From an uncultured Clostridia bacterium (lineage in GTDB: Bacteria > Bacillota > Clostridia > TANB77 > CAG-508): DNA of 33,480 bases. The notes beneath the pieces were generated by a model. That model was not told where the DNA came from and made no database searches. It saw only the letters and a list, made by a program, of their open reading frames with translations. Both the position numbers and the translations under genes were made by a program. The DNA lies in contig CALWZV010000013.1 in assembly GCA_944386115.1 (NCBI GenBank), forward strand, positions 1-33,480, read 5' to 3'. Of the stretch, positions 16,812-27,352 are shown in pieces. How positions within the stretch are numbered: position 1 is the first letter of the stretch; every line of letters starts with the position of its first letter.

Positions 16812-18194
16812 ATGGATATATATTTTTATAATACTTTAACCAAAAAAAAGGAAAAATTTGAGCCAATAAAAGAAGGTGAAGTAAAAATATATTCATGTGG
16901 ACCAACTGTATACAAAGATGCAACAATTGGAAATCTTAGAACATATATATTTATGGATTCATTAAGAAGAACCCTAAAATACAATGGGTATAAATTAAAA
17001 CACGCAATGAATATAACTGATGTGGGACACCTTGTGTCTGATGGAGATGAAGGAGAAGACAAAATGATAAAATCATCAAGAGAGACAGGAAAAGATCCAT
17101 TAGAAATAGCCACATATTATACAAAATTATTTTTAGATGATTGTAAAAAATTAAATATAGATATGCCAGAAATTATATGTAAAGCAACAGAACATATAGA
17201 AGACATGGAGAAATTTGTAGAAAAACTTATAGAAAATGGATATGCATATGAAACATCAACAGCTATATATTTTGATGTATCAAAACTAGATAATTATGGA
17301 ATACTATCAGGAATAAATCTAAAAGAACAGAAAGCGGGAGCAAGAATAGAAATAGACGAGGAAAAGAAAAATCCATATGATTTTGCTTTATGGATAAAAG
17401 CACCAAAAAATCATCTTATGAAATGGGAAAGCCCTTGGGGGTTATGTTATCCTGGATGGCACATAGAATGTTCAGCAATGAGCAATAAATATCTAGGGGA
17501 TGTTTTTGATATACACACAGGAGGAGTAGACTTAATACCTACACATCATGAAAATGAAATAGCTCAAAGCAAAGGGGTAACGGGCAAAATACCTGCAAGA
17601 TATTGGATGCATGGCGAATTTTTGTTAATAGATGGTGGAAAAATGTCTAAAAGTTTAAATAATGCATATTTGCTAAGTGATATAATAAACAAAGGATATG
17701 AACCATTATCTTATAAGTTATTAAATTTCTCATCACATTATAGAAACAAATTGAATTTTACATGGGAGGCTCTAGATTCAAGTAGTAAAGCATTACAAAA
17801 ATTAAGAGAAGGGTATAGAAAACATTTAGAAGGAAATGATGTAATAGAAGAAGATAAGATAAATGAATACAAAGAACAATTCTTAGAAGCAATAAATGAT
17901 GACTTAAATATGCCGTTAGCAATGGCAATAGTATGGGAAGTAATAAAAAGAAATGAGAAATCAAAACAATATGCACAAGTTTTATTAGATTTTGATAGAG
18001 TACTAGGACTAGAAATAGATAAGGAAAATGAAGTACAAGAACTACCAGATGAAGTAAAAAATCTTATAGAAGAAAGAAAAAAAGCAAGAGAAAACAAAGA
18101 TTATGAAAAGTCAGATGAAATAAGAAATAAAATAGAAAAAATGGGATATAAAGTAAAAGATTCTAAAGATGGAATGCAAGTTCAAAAAGCGTAA
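16812..18194 (+). CDS. cysS: cysteinyl-tRNA synthetase
   Basis: CysRS charges tRNA-Cys. The 460-residue length and layout are normal: zinc ligand C29 in SCGPTVY, the class I signature region, [10 protein letters not shown] and [11 protein letters not shown] (further zinc ligands), KMSKS in [10 protein letters not shown] near 275-284, and a helical anticodon-binding C terminus. The HIGH-type motif reads T38-I-G-N41 ([10 protein letters not shown]) instead of HIGN/HIGH; TIGN also occurs in TrpRS enzymes, so activity is plausible. It is 14 bases after the PBP gene with GAGAGGAGA as ribosome site. Confidence 0.95.
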   Translation: MDIYFYNTLTKKKEKFEPIKEGEVKIYSCGPTVYKDATIGNLRTYIFMDSLRRTLKYNGYKLKHAMNITDVGHLVSDGDEGEDKMIKSSRETGKDPLEIATYYTKLFLDDCKKLNIDMPEIICKATEHIEDMEKFVEKLIENGYAYETSTAIYFDVSKLDNYGILSGINLKEQKAGARIEIDEEKKNPYDFALWIKAPKNHLMKWESPWGLCYPGWHIECSAMSNKYLGDVFDIHTGGVDLIPTHHENEIAQSKGVTGKIPARYWMHGEFLLIDGGKMSKSLNNAYLLSDIINKGYEPLSYKLLNFSSHYRNKLNFTWEALDSSSKALQKLREGYRKHLEGNDVIEEDKINEYKEQFLEAINDDLNMPLAMAIVWEVIKRNEKSKQYAQVLLDFDRVLGLEIDKENEVQELPDEVKNLIEERKKARENKDYEKSDEIRNKIEKMGYKVKDSKDGMQVQKA

Positions 18195-18224
18195 ATAAAA
18201 TTTTAAAGATAGGAGATTAATATA

Positions 18225-19271
18225 ATGATACTTGTTAATGAAAAAAATAGAGAAAAGTACGAAAAATATTTGGAAGAGCATGAAAGATGTAATTTTCAAC
18301 AATCAATTGAATGGGGAAAAGTAAAACAAGATTGGAAAAACGAAATAATATTGTGTGAAGATGAAAATGGAAATATTATAGGGTCAATGAGTATTCTTAT
18401 AAGGAAAATCCCTATTTTTGGTAATTTAATGTATTCACCAAGAGGCCCAATTTGTGATATACACAGTAAAGAAGTACTAGAAAATTTAACTAAATCTTTA
18501 AAAGAACTTGCTAAACAATATAAAGCATTTGTGATAAAAATAGAGCCAGATATAGAAAGTAGTGATAAAGAATTCAGGAAAATAGTAGAAGAGTTAAAAT
18601 ATAAAATAAAAGATGATGCTAAGAATTTTAATGAAGAAATACAACCACGATATGTTTTTAGATTAGATATAAAAGGAAAAAATGAAGACGAAGTATTTGA
18701 AAACTTTCATTCTAAAACTAGATATAATATAAGATTAGCTACAAAAAAAGGTGTAGTAATTAAAGAAGGAACAAAAGAAGATTTAAAAGAATTTCATAAG
18801 ATAATGGTTGAAACAGGAAAAAGAGATAATTTTATAATAAGACCACTAGAATATTTCGAAAGAATGTATGACAATTTAGTACCAAGTCATATGAAATTAT
18901 TGATGGCATATGTAGAGGACAAGCCTGTAGCAGGTATTATATTAATAATATATGGAAATAAAATATGGTATTTATATGGGGCAAGTAGTAACAGCTATAG
19001 AAATTTTATGCCAAACTATTTACTTCAGTGGGAAGGTATAAAGCAAGCCATAAAAGAGCAAAAAGATATATATGATTTTAGAGGAGTGTCTGGAGTAGTT
19101 GATGAGAGTCATCCACAATATGGATTATATAGATTTAAAAAAGGATTTGGAGCAAAATTTACAGAATTTATAGGAGAAATATATATTCCATTTAAACCTT
19201 TAACATATAAATTATATAAAATATCTGAAAAACTATATAAAAAAATAGTTTTAAGAGGTGTAAAAAATTGA
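18225..19271 (+). CDS. FemX/FemAB-family peptidoglycan branch aminoacyltransferase
   Basis: Members use aminoacyl-tRNA to add the first or later residues of the peptide cross-bridge to lipid II. The 348-residue protein has the two GNAT-like halves of the family: NFQQSIEWGKVK (about 23-34), MYSPRGPICD (about 69-78), FHSKTRYNIRLATKKGV (about 164-180), LMAYVEDKPVAGIILI (about 225-240), YGASSNSYRNFMPNYLLQWE (about 252-271) and the closing HPQYGLYRFKKGFG. The ribosome site is ATAGGAG. The stop overlaps the TTG start of the racemase gene, so the two are coupled, which fits cell-wall precursor synthesis. Confidence 0.9.
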   Translation: MILVNEKNREKYEKYLEEHERCNFQQSIEWGKVKQDWKNEIILCEDENGNIIGSMSILIRKIPIFGNLMYSPRGPICDIHSKEVLENLTKSLKELAKQYKAFVIKIEPDIESSDKEFRKIVEELKYKIKDDAKNFNEEIQPRYVFRLDIKGKNEDEVFENFHSKTRYNIRLATKKGVVIKEGTKEDLKEFHKIMVETGKRDNFIIRPLEYFERMYDNLVPSHMKLLMAYVEDKPVAGIILIIYGNKIWYLYGASSNSYRNFMPNYLLQWEGIKQAIKEQKDIYDFRGVSGVVDESHPQYGLYRFKKGFGAKFTEFIGEIYIPFKPLTYKLYKISEKLYKKIVLRGVKN

Positions 19272-20390
19272 AAAAGCTTATAATAAAAAAAGAAGATTTA
19301 ATAAATAATATAAATATAATAAAAAAAATAGCAGAAGAAAATAAAACTAATGATGAAGGTGTTCCATACAAAATAATTGGAGTTGTAAAGGGAAATGGAT
19401 TAGGCATTGGAATAGTAGAGCTCTCAAAACTTTTGGTGGAAAATGGAATAAATACTCTAGCTGTTGCAACTGTTGAAGAAGCTTTACAATTAAGACAAGC
19501 AGAAATAAATGCAGAAATACTAATGTTATCATCAACTACATTAGAAGATGAAATAGAACAATTAATTGAAAATAATATAATATTAACAATAGGTTCAGAA
19601 TTAGCACGGAAAAATGGCAAATAATATAGCAAAAAAGAACGGCAAAATAGTAAAAGCACATTTGAAAATAGATACAGGGATGGGAAGACATGGCTTTTTA
19701 TATTCAGAGGGAGAAAAAATTGTAAAATGTTTAAAAATGTTAAATAACATTGAAATAGAAGGTATGTTTTCACACTTTTCACTAGCATTTGCTGATAATA
19801 CAAAATGGACAAATATACAATTTGAAAGATTCTTAAAAGTAGTAGAGTGTTTAAAAAAGAACAAAATCGAAATAAAATGTTTGCATATATGTAATACATC
19901 AGCTTTTTTAAGATTTAGACACATGCATTTAAATGCTGCAAGAATTGGAGCTGGGTTTGTGGGTAGAATCCCCATAATAGAAAAACACGGATTAATACCT
20001 GTAGGAGAATTAGAATCAGAAATTTCTGAAATTAAGGAATTGCCTAAAGGATATAATATAGGTTATGGAAATTTATACAAAACGAAGAAAAATACTAAAA
20101 TAGCAATTACACAAGTAGGATATATAGATGGAATTGGAATGGAGTGTAAAGAACAGCTATATAAAATATTACCTAAATTACGAATTGTATATAATAGTAT
20201 AAAAAATATTGTAAGGAATAAAAATTTAACTGTTGAAATAAATGGAGAAAAATGTAATGTACTAGGGCAAATTGCAATGTGTAATATAATTATTGATATA
20301 ACAGGTAAAGATATAAAAGTAGGAGATAAAGTAAAATTTAATGTAAAACCTTTGTATATTGATAGGAATATCAGGAGGGAGTTTATATAA
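19268..20390 (+). CDS. alr: alanine racemase family PLP enzyme, read through one CGG +1 site
   Basis: The family converts L- and D-alanine (some members serine) with PLP. The schiff-base lysine is K41 in GVVKGNGLG. The catalytic tyrosine region is NIGYGNLYKT, followed by VGYIDGIGME (usually GYADG). The frame breaks at an in-frame CGG, codon 114 (C at 19607). Skipping C gives SELAGKMANNIAKKNG and then HLKIDTGMGRHGF, the conserved family block, for 373 residues in all. TTG start, overlapping the upstream FemX-like gene by two bases. Its KGNGLGIG motif is not the usual KANAYGHG, so a serine or other amino-acid racemase is possible. Confidence 0.83.
19607..19610 (+). other. CGGA +1 recoding site (alanine racemase family, Gly114)
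   Basis: TTA GCA CGG is in phase (113 codons from the start, C at 19607). Skipping C reads GGA AAA ATG GCA and joins the second half of the enzyme; unshifted reading stops within six codons. Confidence 0.75.
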
Positions 20391-21431
20391 ATGCAGGAGA
20401 CAAAAAAAATTCACTTTTTTAAACGAATTATAATTGCAATAAAAGATTTTGACAAATATCAGGATTTTGCTATAGAAAATATTTCTGAAGCAATTAAATA
20501 TTTCTTAAAACTAATGATTATATTTGCAATAATAATTAGTATAGGATTTAGTGTAAGATTTAATAAAATATTAAATGGTGGAACAGCATACTTAAAAAAT
20601 GAATTACCAAATTTTACTTTCTTAGATAATACTTTAAATTTCGAGTTAGAGGAACCAATTTACATACAAAATGAAAACCCATTATTTAATGTAATAATTA
20701 TAGATACCATAACACAAGATGAGAATCAAAAGCAAAAAGTTATAGAAGAATTAAATACTTATGGAACTGGAATAGTATTTTTCAAAGATAAAGTTGTATT
20801 AAAAGGCCAAGGAACATCTGGAATTGCTGTTACTTATAATTATACAGATATACAAAAACAATATGAGTTTGGAAACTTTAATAAAGAGAATATTGTAAAT
20901 CTATTAACAAATGGAAATATTATTAAAGTAACAATAGTATTTTTTGTAATAACATGTATATATATGTTTTTTGTATATATATGGTTAGGATTTTTAGATG
21001 TATTATTACTTTCTATTTTAGGTTATGTAATTTCAAGATTATTCAGATTAAGGTTAAAATTTGGTCCAATATTTAATATTTCAACATATGCTCTTACATT
21101 ATCTATATTATTAAATGCAATATATATTGTAATAAATGTATTGACTGGATTTGAAATAAAATATTTTGGAATTATGTATAATACAATTTCATATATTTAC
21201 TTAATTACAGCTATAATTTTAATTAAATCTGATATAATAAAAAAACAAACCGAATTCATGAGAGTTGTTGAAGAACAAGAAAAAATAAAATTAGAATTAG
21301 AAAGAAAAAAAGCTGAAGAAGAAGAAAGAAGAAAAGAAGAAGAAAGCAAAAAAGAAGAAAAAGAAAAGAATGAAAGCAAAAAGAAAAAGAAAAAAGATGA
21401 TGGAACATCACCAGAAGGATCTGAAGCATAA
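20391..21431 (+). CDS. DUF1189 family membrane protein
   Basis: The 346-residue protein matches the DUF1189 layout. It has an N-terminal cytoplasmic segment, a membrane span near 38-55 (MIIFAIIISIGFSVRF), an extracytoplasmic domain to about 180, and a group of spans between about 182 and 285. A very charged KE-rich cytoplasmic tail (about 290-346) follows. Function is unknown; in Firmicutes such genes sit near cell-envelope genes, as here. The ATG follows the racemase stop directly, with AGGAGGGAG upstream inside that gene. Confidence 0.8.
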   Translation: MQETKKIHFFKRIIIAIKDFDKYQDFAIENISEAIKYFLKLMIIFAIIISIGFSVRFNKILNGGTAYLKNELPNFTFLDNTLNFELEEPIYIQNENPLFNVIIIDTITQDENQKQKVIEELNTYGTGIVFFKDKVVLKGQGTSGIAVTYNYTDIQKQYEFGNFNKENIVNLLTNGNIIKVTIVFFVITCIYMFFVYIWLGFLDVLLLSILGYVISRLFRLRLKFGPIFNISTYALTLSILLNAIYIVINVLTGFEIKYFGIMYNTISYIYLITAIILIKSDIIKKQTEFMRVVEEQEKIKLELERKKAEEEERRKEEESKKEEKEKNESKKKKKKDDGTSPEGSEA

Positions 21432-21470
21432 AAAAGTATATATAAAAATTAAATTCAGAAAGGAAGTATT

Positions 21471-23267
21471 ATGAAACAAAAACCTAATAAAGATAAAATA
21501 TATTATGCTATTTTAACAATTGCAACTGTTATAATAATTTTAGGAACTTTAGCAATAATATTAATACAAAATAATATAGGAGAAAATAAAGAAGAAACTG
21601 AATTAACATACACAGAATTAATAAGAAAAATATCTAATGATGAAGTAGAGAAAATAGAAATGACAACTGGAGCTTCTTCTATAAAAGTTACACTAAGAGG
21701 TGAAGAAGAAGAAAAAAATGTAATAGTTCCAAATATTCAAGCATTTATCGAACTAGTACAAGATAAAGTAGATAATAATAATATACAAATAGAATTAACT
21801 CAGAAAAAACAGAATCCATTAATAAGTATCAGCACAGCCTTTTTTTCATTATTACCAACACTTTTAATAGTTGCATTATTTATTTTAATCCTGAAAATGC
21901 AAGGATTGGGTGATAAAGGAAAAATATATGGAGGAGAAGAAAATAACAACACTGGAGTAAAATTTGAGGATGTTGCTGGATTAGAAGAAGAAAAAAATGA
22001 ATTAGTAGAAATAGTAGACTTTTTAAAAGAACCTAAAAAATTTCAAGATATGGGTGCTAGGATTCCAAAAGGTATATTATTATGCGGAAAACCAGGAACG
22101 GGAAAAACTTTAATAGCAAAGGCAATAGCTGGTGAGGCAAATGTACCATTTATATCTATGAGTGGATCAGAATTTATAGAAATGTTTGCAGGACTTGGAG
22201 CATCAAGAGTTAGAAGATTATTTGAAAAAGCAAAGAAAATATCACCTTGTATAGTATTTATAGATGAAATTGATGCAATTGGAGCAAGAAGAACTGGTGG
22301 AAGCGGGGGAGATTCTGAAAACAATCAAACATTAAATCAATTGTTAGTGGAAATGGATGGATTTGAAACAGATGAAACTGTTATTGTACTTGCAGCAACG
22401 AATAGACCAGAAATGCTTGATAAAGCCTTATTAAGGCCAGGAAGGTTTGATAGGCAAATAACTATAGCACCACCTGATCTAAGAGGAAGAGAAGAAATAT
22501 TAAAAATACATTCAAAAAACAAAAAATTTGCAGATGATATAAACTTAAAAGACATAGCAGGAGACACTGCTGGATTTACAGGAGCAGAACTTAGCAATGT
22601 ACTGAATGAATCTGCTATAATAGCAGCAAGGAAAAAAAGAAAAGAAATTTGTATGGATGATATAGAAGAAGCAGTGAAAAAAGTAACAGTTGGATTAGAA
22701 AAACATAGTAGAGTAATATCTGATAAAGATAAGAAATTAACAGCATATCATGAAGCTGGACATGCAATAGTAAGTAAATTTTTGCCAACACAACAAGATG
22801 TAAAAGAAGTTTCTATAATTCCAAGAGGGCTTGCTGGTGGATATACGATGTATAGAACAAATGAGGATAAATACTATATATCTAAAACAGAAATGGAAGA
22901 AAAGCTTGTGGCATTATTAGGAGGAAGAGCTGCAGAACAAATATCATTAAATGATATTTCAACAGGTGCAAGTAATGATATAGAAGTTGCAACAGAAATT
23001 GCAAAAGATATGGTAACAGTGTATGGAATGAGTGAAAATATAGGACCAATACATTTAAAATCAAATGATCCATATGAACAAAAAATGTTCGGAGAAAATA
23101 TAGAAGATGCAATAGGACTTGAAGTAAAAAAACTTATAGATAAAAGTTATAAAAGAGCACAAGAAATAATAATTCAAAATATGGACAAACTTCATGCAGT
23201 AGCACATAAACTATTAGAAAAAGAAAAAATAACTAGTGGAGAATTTGAAGAAATATTTAAGAATTAA
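21471..23267 (+). CDS. ftsH: FtsH, membrane AAA+ zinc protease
   Basis: FtsH degrades misfolded membrane proteins and some regulators. The 598-residue protein has two N-terminal spans (about 11-30 and 118-140) flanking an extracytoplasmic domain. The AAA domain follows, with Walker A GKPGTGKT near 206-213, Walker B VFIDEIDAIG near 262-271 and the second region of homology (ATNRPEMLDKALLRPGRFDR). The M41 protease has the HEAGH zinc site near 427-431 and a distal acidic ligand in STGASNDIEVAT. The ribosome site is AAAGGAAG. It is the last gene of the envelope run and ends at the terminator 23267-23322. Confidence 0.96.
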   Translation: MKQKPNKDKIYYAILTIATVIIILGTLAIILIQNNIGENKEETELTYTELIRKISNDEVEKIEMTTGASSIKVTLRGEEEEKNVIVPNIQAFIELVQDKVDNNNIQIELTQKKQNPLISISTAFFSLLPTLLIVALFILILKMQGLGDKGKIYGGEENNNTGVKFEDVAGLEEEKNELVEIVDFLKEPKKFQDMGARIPKGILLCGKPGTGKTLIAKAIAGEANVPFISMSGSEFIEMFAGLGASRVRRLFEKAKKISPCIVFIDEIDAIGARRTGGSGGDSENNQTLNQLLVEMDGFETDETVIVLAATNRPEMLDKALLRPGRFDRQITIAPPDLRGREEILKIHSKNKKFADDINLKDIAGDTAGFTGAELSNVLNESAIIAARKKRKEICMDDIEEAVKKVTVGLEKHSRVISDKDKKLTAYHEAGHAIVSKFLPTQQDVKEVSIIPRGLAGGYTMYRTNEDKYYISKTEMEEKLVALLGGRAAEQISLNDISTGASNDIEVATEIAKDMVTVYGMSENIGPIHLKSNDPYEQKMFGENIEDAIGLEVKKLIDKSYKRAQEIIIQNMDKLHAVAHKLLEKEKITSGEFEEIFKN

Positions 23268-23322
23268 AAAATAAGCTCTAATGTTAAATGTCAAGTCGCA
23301 TCTAACATTAGAGCTTATTTTT
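23267..23322. terminator. bidirectional terminator between ftsH and rpmB
   Basis: A perfect 20-bp stem (23267-23286 with 23303-23322) around a 16-base loop is bordered by A-run and T-run. It therefore acts on both ftsH (+) and rpmB (-), which converge here. Confidence 0.92.
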
Positions 23323-23335
23323 CATTAATTTTAAA

Positions 23336-23533
23336 TTAAGCTCTTTCAACCTTACCAGAACGCAAACATTTTGCACATACAGAAACCCTTTTAGGTTGAC
23401 CATTAACTATTGTTTTAACTGTTCTTAAGTTAGGTTTCCAAGTTCTAGAAGTTCTCTTACTAATATGAGAACGTGTAATACTAAGTTTATTTCCAAAATC
23501 AACTGATTTATCACAAAATGCACATTTTGCCAT
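23336..23533 (-). CDS. rpmB: ribosomal protein bL28
   Basis: Large-subunit protein L28; 65 residues. It begins MAKCAFCDKSVDFGNKLS, and the two Cys pairs (CAFC near 4-7, CAKC near 53-56) form the zinc ribbon of the C+ type. The basic middle (SHISKRTSRTWKPNLRTV) matches the family. The ribosome site AGGAGGTG precedes the ATG on the minus strand. It is a single-gene unit. Confidence 0.96.
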   Translation of the reverse strand: MAKCAFCDKSVDFGNKLSITRSHISKRTSRTWKPNLRTVKTIVNGQPKRVSVCAKCLRSGKVERA

Positions 23534-23725
23534 TTATAGCACCTCCTAAAAAGTATAATAAAATTGACTATAAAATATTTTAACACAAAAATTATTGAAA
23601 TACAAGTGTTTTTGAAAACTTAGTTTGTAAGTAAAGATGATAATAATATATCTTTGTTATTTATTACAAATAATTATAATGATACATTAATACATATAAT
23701 AAGTAAAGGAAAGGAAGTTATAAAA

Positions 23726-25474
23726 ATGATAAAAAAATTAGCAAATTATATTAAAGACTATAAAAGACAATGTATTATAACACCTATATTTGTTGTATTA
23801 GAAGTAATAATGGAAATAATAATCCCTTACTTAATGGCAAAAATAATAGATGTTGGAATCCAAAATAATGATGTAAAATATATTCTAGAAATAGGAATAT
23901 TTTTAATAATTTCAGCAATACTCTCTTTAACTTTTGGCATGTTATCTGGAAGGTTTGCTGCAAAAGCTTCTTCTGGATATGCTAAAAATTTAAGAAAAGC
24001 AATGTTTGAAAAAATCCAGACATATGCTTTTGAAAATATAGATAAATTTTCAACATCAAGTCTAATAACAAGACTTACAACAGATGTAACAAATGTTCAA
24101 AATGCATTTCAAATGATTATAAGAATACTTGTTAGAGGACCAATTATGATGATTTTTGCACTTATAATGTGCTTTAGCATTAATGCAAAATTAGCATGTA
24201 TATTTTTAGGTGCAATACCAATTCTAGGATTTCTTCTATTTTTTATCGCCAAAAAGGCACACCCGAATTTTGAAAAAGTATTCAAAAAATATGATACATT
24301 AAATAGAGTTGTACAAGAAAACTTAAATGGAATAAGAGTTGTAAAGGCATATGCAAAAGAAGAATTTGAAAAAAAGAAATTTAAAAATATAAATGATGAA
24401 GTATATAAAATTTTCAAAAAAGCTGAAAAAATAGTTGCATTCAATAGTCCGGTAATGCAAATTACAATATATACATGTATATTATTAATTTCGTGGTTTG
24501 GGTCACAATTTATTGTATTTGGTGAAATGCAAACTGGACAATTATCAAGTATTATTACATATGCATGGCAAATACTTATGAGTTTAATGCTATTATCAAT
24601 GGTATTTGTTATGATTATAATTTCACAATCTTCTGCTGAAAGAATAATTGAAGTATTAGATGAAGAACCTGCAATAAAAAACAAAACACAAAATATAAAA
24701 ACAGTTAAAGATGGTTCTATTGAATTTTGCAATGTAAGCTTTTGCTATAGTGATGAAAAAGACAAAGAAAAGTTTGCATTAAGAGATATAAATTTAAAAA
24801 TAGAAGCTGGAGAAACTGTTGGAATATTAGGAGAAACTGGAAGCTCAAAATCAACATTAGTACAACTAATTCCGAGGTTATATGAGGCAACTAAAGGAGA
24901 AGTAAAAGTAGGTGGAATAAATGTTAAAGATTATGACTTAGAAACTCTAAGGGACAGTGTGTCTATGGTGTTACAGAAAAATGTTTTATTCTCTGGTACA
25001 ATAAGTGAAAACTTGCGCTGGGGGAATAAAGAAGCAACTAGCGAAGACTTAGAAAGAGTTTGTAAACTTGCTCAAGCAGATGAATTTATTCAACAATTTC
25101 CAGCAAAATATGAGACTGTATTAGACCAAGGGGGAACTAATGTGTCTGGAGGCCAAAAGCAAAGAATATGTATTGCAAGAGCACTTTTGAAAAAACCTAA
25201 AATATTGATATTAGATGATTCAACTAGTGCAGTAGACACAAAAACAGATGCACTAATTAGAAAAGCATTTAGAGAAGAAATACCAAATACAACAAAAATT
25301 ATAATTGCTCAAAGAATTACATCAATAGAAGATGCAGATAAGATTATAGTATTAAAGAATGGAAAAATAGATGGAATAGGTACATCACAAGAATTATTAA
25401 AAACAAATCAAATGTATAAAGAAGTATATGAATCTCAAATGAAAGGAAGTGAAGATGATGGGGAAGAAAACTAA
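23726..25474 (+). CDS. ABC exporter subunit with degenerate ATP site
   Basis: Half-transporter of 582 residues: six membrane spans (to about 300) plus an ATPase domain. Walker A is GETGSSKST (Ser where Gly is usual). The signature is canonical VSGGQ. Walker B ends ILILDDS with Asp in place of the catalytic Glu, and the switch residue is Gln (IIIAQRIT) instead of His. Such changes mark the degenerate side of heterodimeric exporters. Start at 23726 behind AAAGGAAAGGAAG; a longer open frame to 23654 overlaps a likely promoter (TATAAT at 23675). Substrate unknown (drug, lipid or peptide). Confidence 0.92.
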   Translation: MIKKLANYIKDYKRQCIITPIFVVLEVIMEIIIPYLMAKIIDVGIQNNDVKYILEIGIFLIISAILSLTFGMLSGRFAAKASSGYAKNLRKAMFEKIQTYAFENIDKFSTSSLITRLTTDVTNVQNAFQMIIRILVRGPIMMIFALIMCFSINAKLACIFLGAIPILGFLLFFIAKKAHPNFEKVFKKYDTLNRVVQENLNGIRVVKAYAKEEFEKKKFKNINDEVYKIFKKAEKIVAFNSPVMQITIYTCILLISWFGSQFIVFGEMQTGQLSSIITYAWQILMSLMLLSMVFVMIIISQSSAERIIEVLDEEPAIKNKTQNIKTVKDGSIEFCNVSFCYSDEKDKEKFALRDINLKIEAGETVGILGETGSSKSTLVQLIPRLYEATKGEVKVGGINVKDYDLETLRDSVSMVLQKNVLFSGTISENLRWGNKEATSEDLERVCKLAQADEFIQQFPAKYETVLDQGGTNVSGGQKQRICIARALLKKPKILILDDSTSAVDTKTDALIRKAFREEIPNTTKIIIAQRITSIEDADKIIVLKNGKIDGIGTSQELLKTNQMYKEVYESQMKGSEDDGEEN

Positions 25475-27317
25475 AAAATCTAAAACAGTATTAAGATTAC
25501 TTAAATATGTATTTACAACATATAAATTACAATTTTTTATAGTATGTATAGCAATTATAGCAAGTTCAATTGTAAGTGTTATAGGAATTCAATTTATACA
25601 AAAATTAATAGATAATTATATTATACCACTAATAGGACAGCAAAACCCAGACTTTACTTCATTACTACAAGCAATAATTGGAATGGCAGGTATTTATTTA
25701 GTAGGAATAATTGCAACATACATATATAATAGATTGATGATTAATATATCACAGGGAATATTAAATAAAATACGTACAGAAATGTTTGAACATATGCAAA
25801 CTTTACCAATAGGATATTTTGACAGTCACCCACATGGTGAAACCATGAGTACATATACGAATGATGTTGATGCATTAAGGGAATGTTTAAGCCAAAGTAT
25901 ACCACAAGCATTTGCTGCAATAATCACTATGGTCACAGTATTAATATCAATGTTTACAACCAATATATATTTAACATTAGTTGTAATAGGAATGGTAATC
26001 GTTATGGCTTTTGTTGCAAGATATTTAGGAGGAAATAGTTCAAGATATTTTGTAAAACAACAAGAAGATATGGGAAAAGTTAATGGTTACATTGAAGAAA
26101 TGATAGAAGGTCAAAAAGTTGTAAAAGTTTTTTGTTATGAAGATGAAAATATGAAGAAATTTGATGAGTTGAATGAAGATTTATGTGATAGTGCATCAAG
26201 TGCTCACACATATGCAAATATATTAATGCCATGTATTATGAATATTGGTAATTTAGCATATGTATTAGTTGCTGTAATTGGTGGAATATTATCTGTAAAT
26301 GGAATTTTATCTATTGGAAGTATAGCAGCATTTTTACAATATGTAAAATCATTCACAAATCCATTAGGGCAGGTTTCACAACAAATGAACTTTATTGCAA
26401 TGGCTTTAGCAGGAGCAGAAAGAATATTTAAACTAATTGATGAAAAATCTGAAGAAGATGATGGATATGTAACACTTGTAAATGCAAAAATAGTAAATGG
26501 CAAATTAACAGAAACAGAAGAAAGAACAGGACTATGGGCTTGGAAACATCCACATCATGATGGAAGAATAACATATGCAAGACTAAAAGGACATGTTCAA
26601 TTTGAAAATGTAATATTTGGATATGATGAGAAAAAAATAGTTTTAAAAGATATATCACTAGAAGCAAAAGAGGGAGAAAAAGTGTCATTTGTTGGAGCAA
26701 CAGGTGCTGGCAAAACAACAATTACAAATTTAATAAACCGTTTTTATGATATACAAGGTGGAAAAATAAGATATGATGGAATAAATATAAGAAAAATAAA
26801 GAAAAAAGATTTAAGAAGATCTCTTGGAATGGTACTACAAGATACTAGTTTATTTACAGGAACAATAAAAGATAATATAAGATATGCAAGACAAAACGCA
26901 AGTGATGAAGAAGTTATTGAAGCAGCTATTCTTGCAAATGCAGACCAATTTATTAAACATTTACCACAAGGATATGATACAATAATAACTGGAAATGGTG
27001 AGGGATTATCCCAAGGACAAAGACAATTACTTGCAATTGCAAGGGCTGCTTTAGATAATGCACCAGTTCTAATATTAGATGAAGCAACATCAAGTATAGA
27101 TACACGTACAGAAAAAATAGTTCAAGATGGTATGGATAAATTAATGAAGGGAAGAACCGTTTTTGTTATAGCACATAGATTATCAACAATACGAAATTCA
27201 GATTTAATTATGGTATTAGATCATGGTAAAATTATAGAAAGAGGAAATCATAAAGAACTTATAAAACAAAAAGGAATGTATTATGGACTATATACAGGAG
27301 CAATAGAAATTGATTAA
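25455..27317 (+). CDS. ABC exporter subunit with catalytic ATP site
   Basis: Partner half-transporter of about 620 residues. Six spans lie within about 18-320, then a long linker (about 340-375, containing WAWKHPHHDG), then the ATPase with canonical Walker A GATGAGKTT, Walker B ILILDEATSS and H-loop VIAHRLST. Its signature is LSQGQ instead of LSGGQ, which would face the degenerate site of the partner, while its own Walker motifs pair with the partner's VSGGQ. The start overlaps the first subunit's end by 20 bases (AAGGAAG upstream), so the two are coupled and form a heterodimer. Confidence 0.92.
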   Translation: MMGKKTKKSKTVLRLLKYVFTTYKLQFFIVCIAIIASSIVSVIGIQFIQKLIDNYIIPLIGQQNPDFTSLLQAIIGMAGIYLVGIIATYIYNRLMINISQGILNKIRTEMFEHMQTLPIGYFDSHPHGETMSTYTNDVDALRECLSQSIPQAFAAIITMVTVLISMFTTNIYLTLVVIGMVIVMAFVARYLGGNSSRYFVKQQEDMGKVNGYIEEMIEGQKVVKVFCYEDENMKKFDELNEDLCDSASSAHTYANILMPCIMNIGNLAYVLVAVIGGILSVNGILSIGSIAAFLQYVKSFTNPLGQVSQQMNFIAMALAGAERIFKLIDEKSEEDDGYVTLVNAKIVNGKLTETEERTGLWAWKHPHHDGRITYARLKGHVQFENVIFGYDEKKIVLKDISLEAKEGEKVSFVGATGAGKTTITNLINRFYDIQGGKIRYDGINIRKIKKKDLRRSLGMVLQDTSLFTGTIKDNIRYARQNASDEEVIEAAILANADQFIKHLPQGYDTIITGNGEGLSQGQRQLLAIARAALDNAPVLILDEATSSIDTRTEKIVQDGMDKLMKGRTVFVIAHRLSTIRNSDLIMVLDHGKIIERGNHKELIKQKGMYYGLYTGAIEID

Positions 27318-27352
27318 AATTTTTGTATTTTTAAGAAGAAAGGAAGATAAAA

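Noticed and set aside
19192-19975. Minus-strand open frames across the FemX-alr junction
   Set aside because: They are shadows of the real genes, very rich in Phe, Leu and Ser as antisense of Lys-rich coding.
24109-24732. Long minus-strand open frame inside the first ABC gene
   Set aside because: It is antisense to a well-conserved transporter, with a composition that mirrors the coding strand and no ribosome site or known motif.
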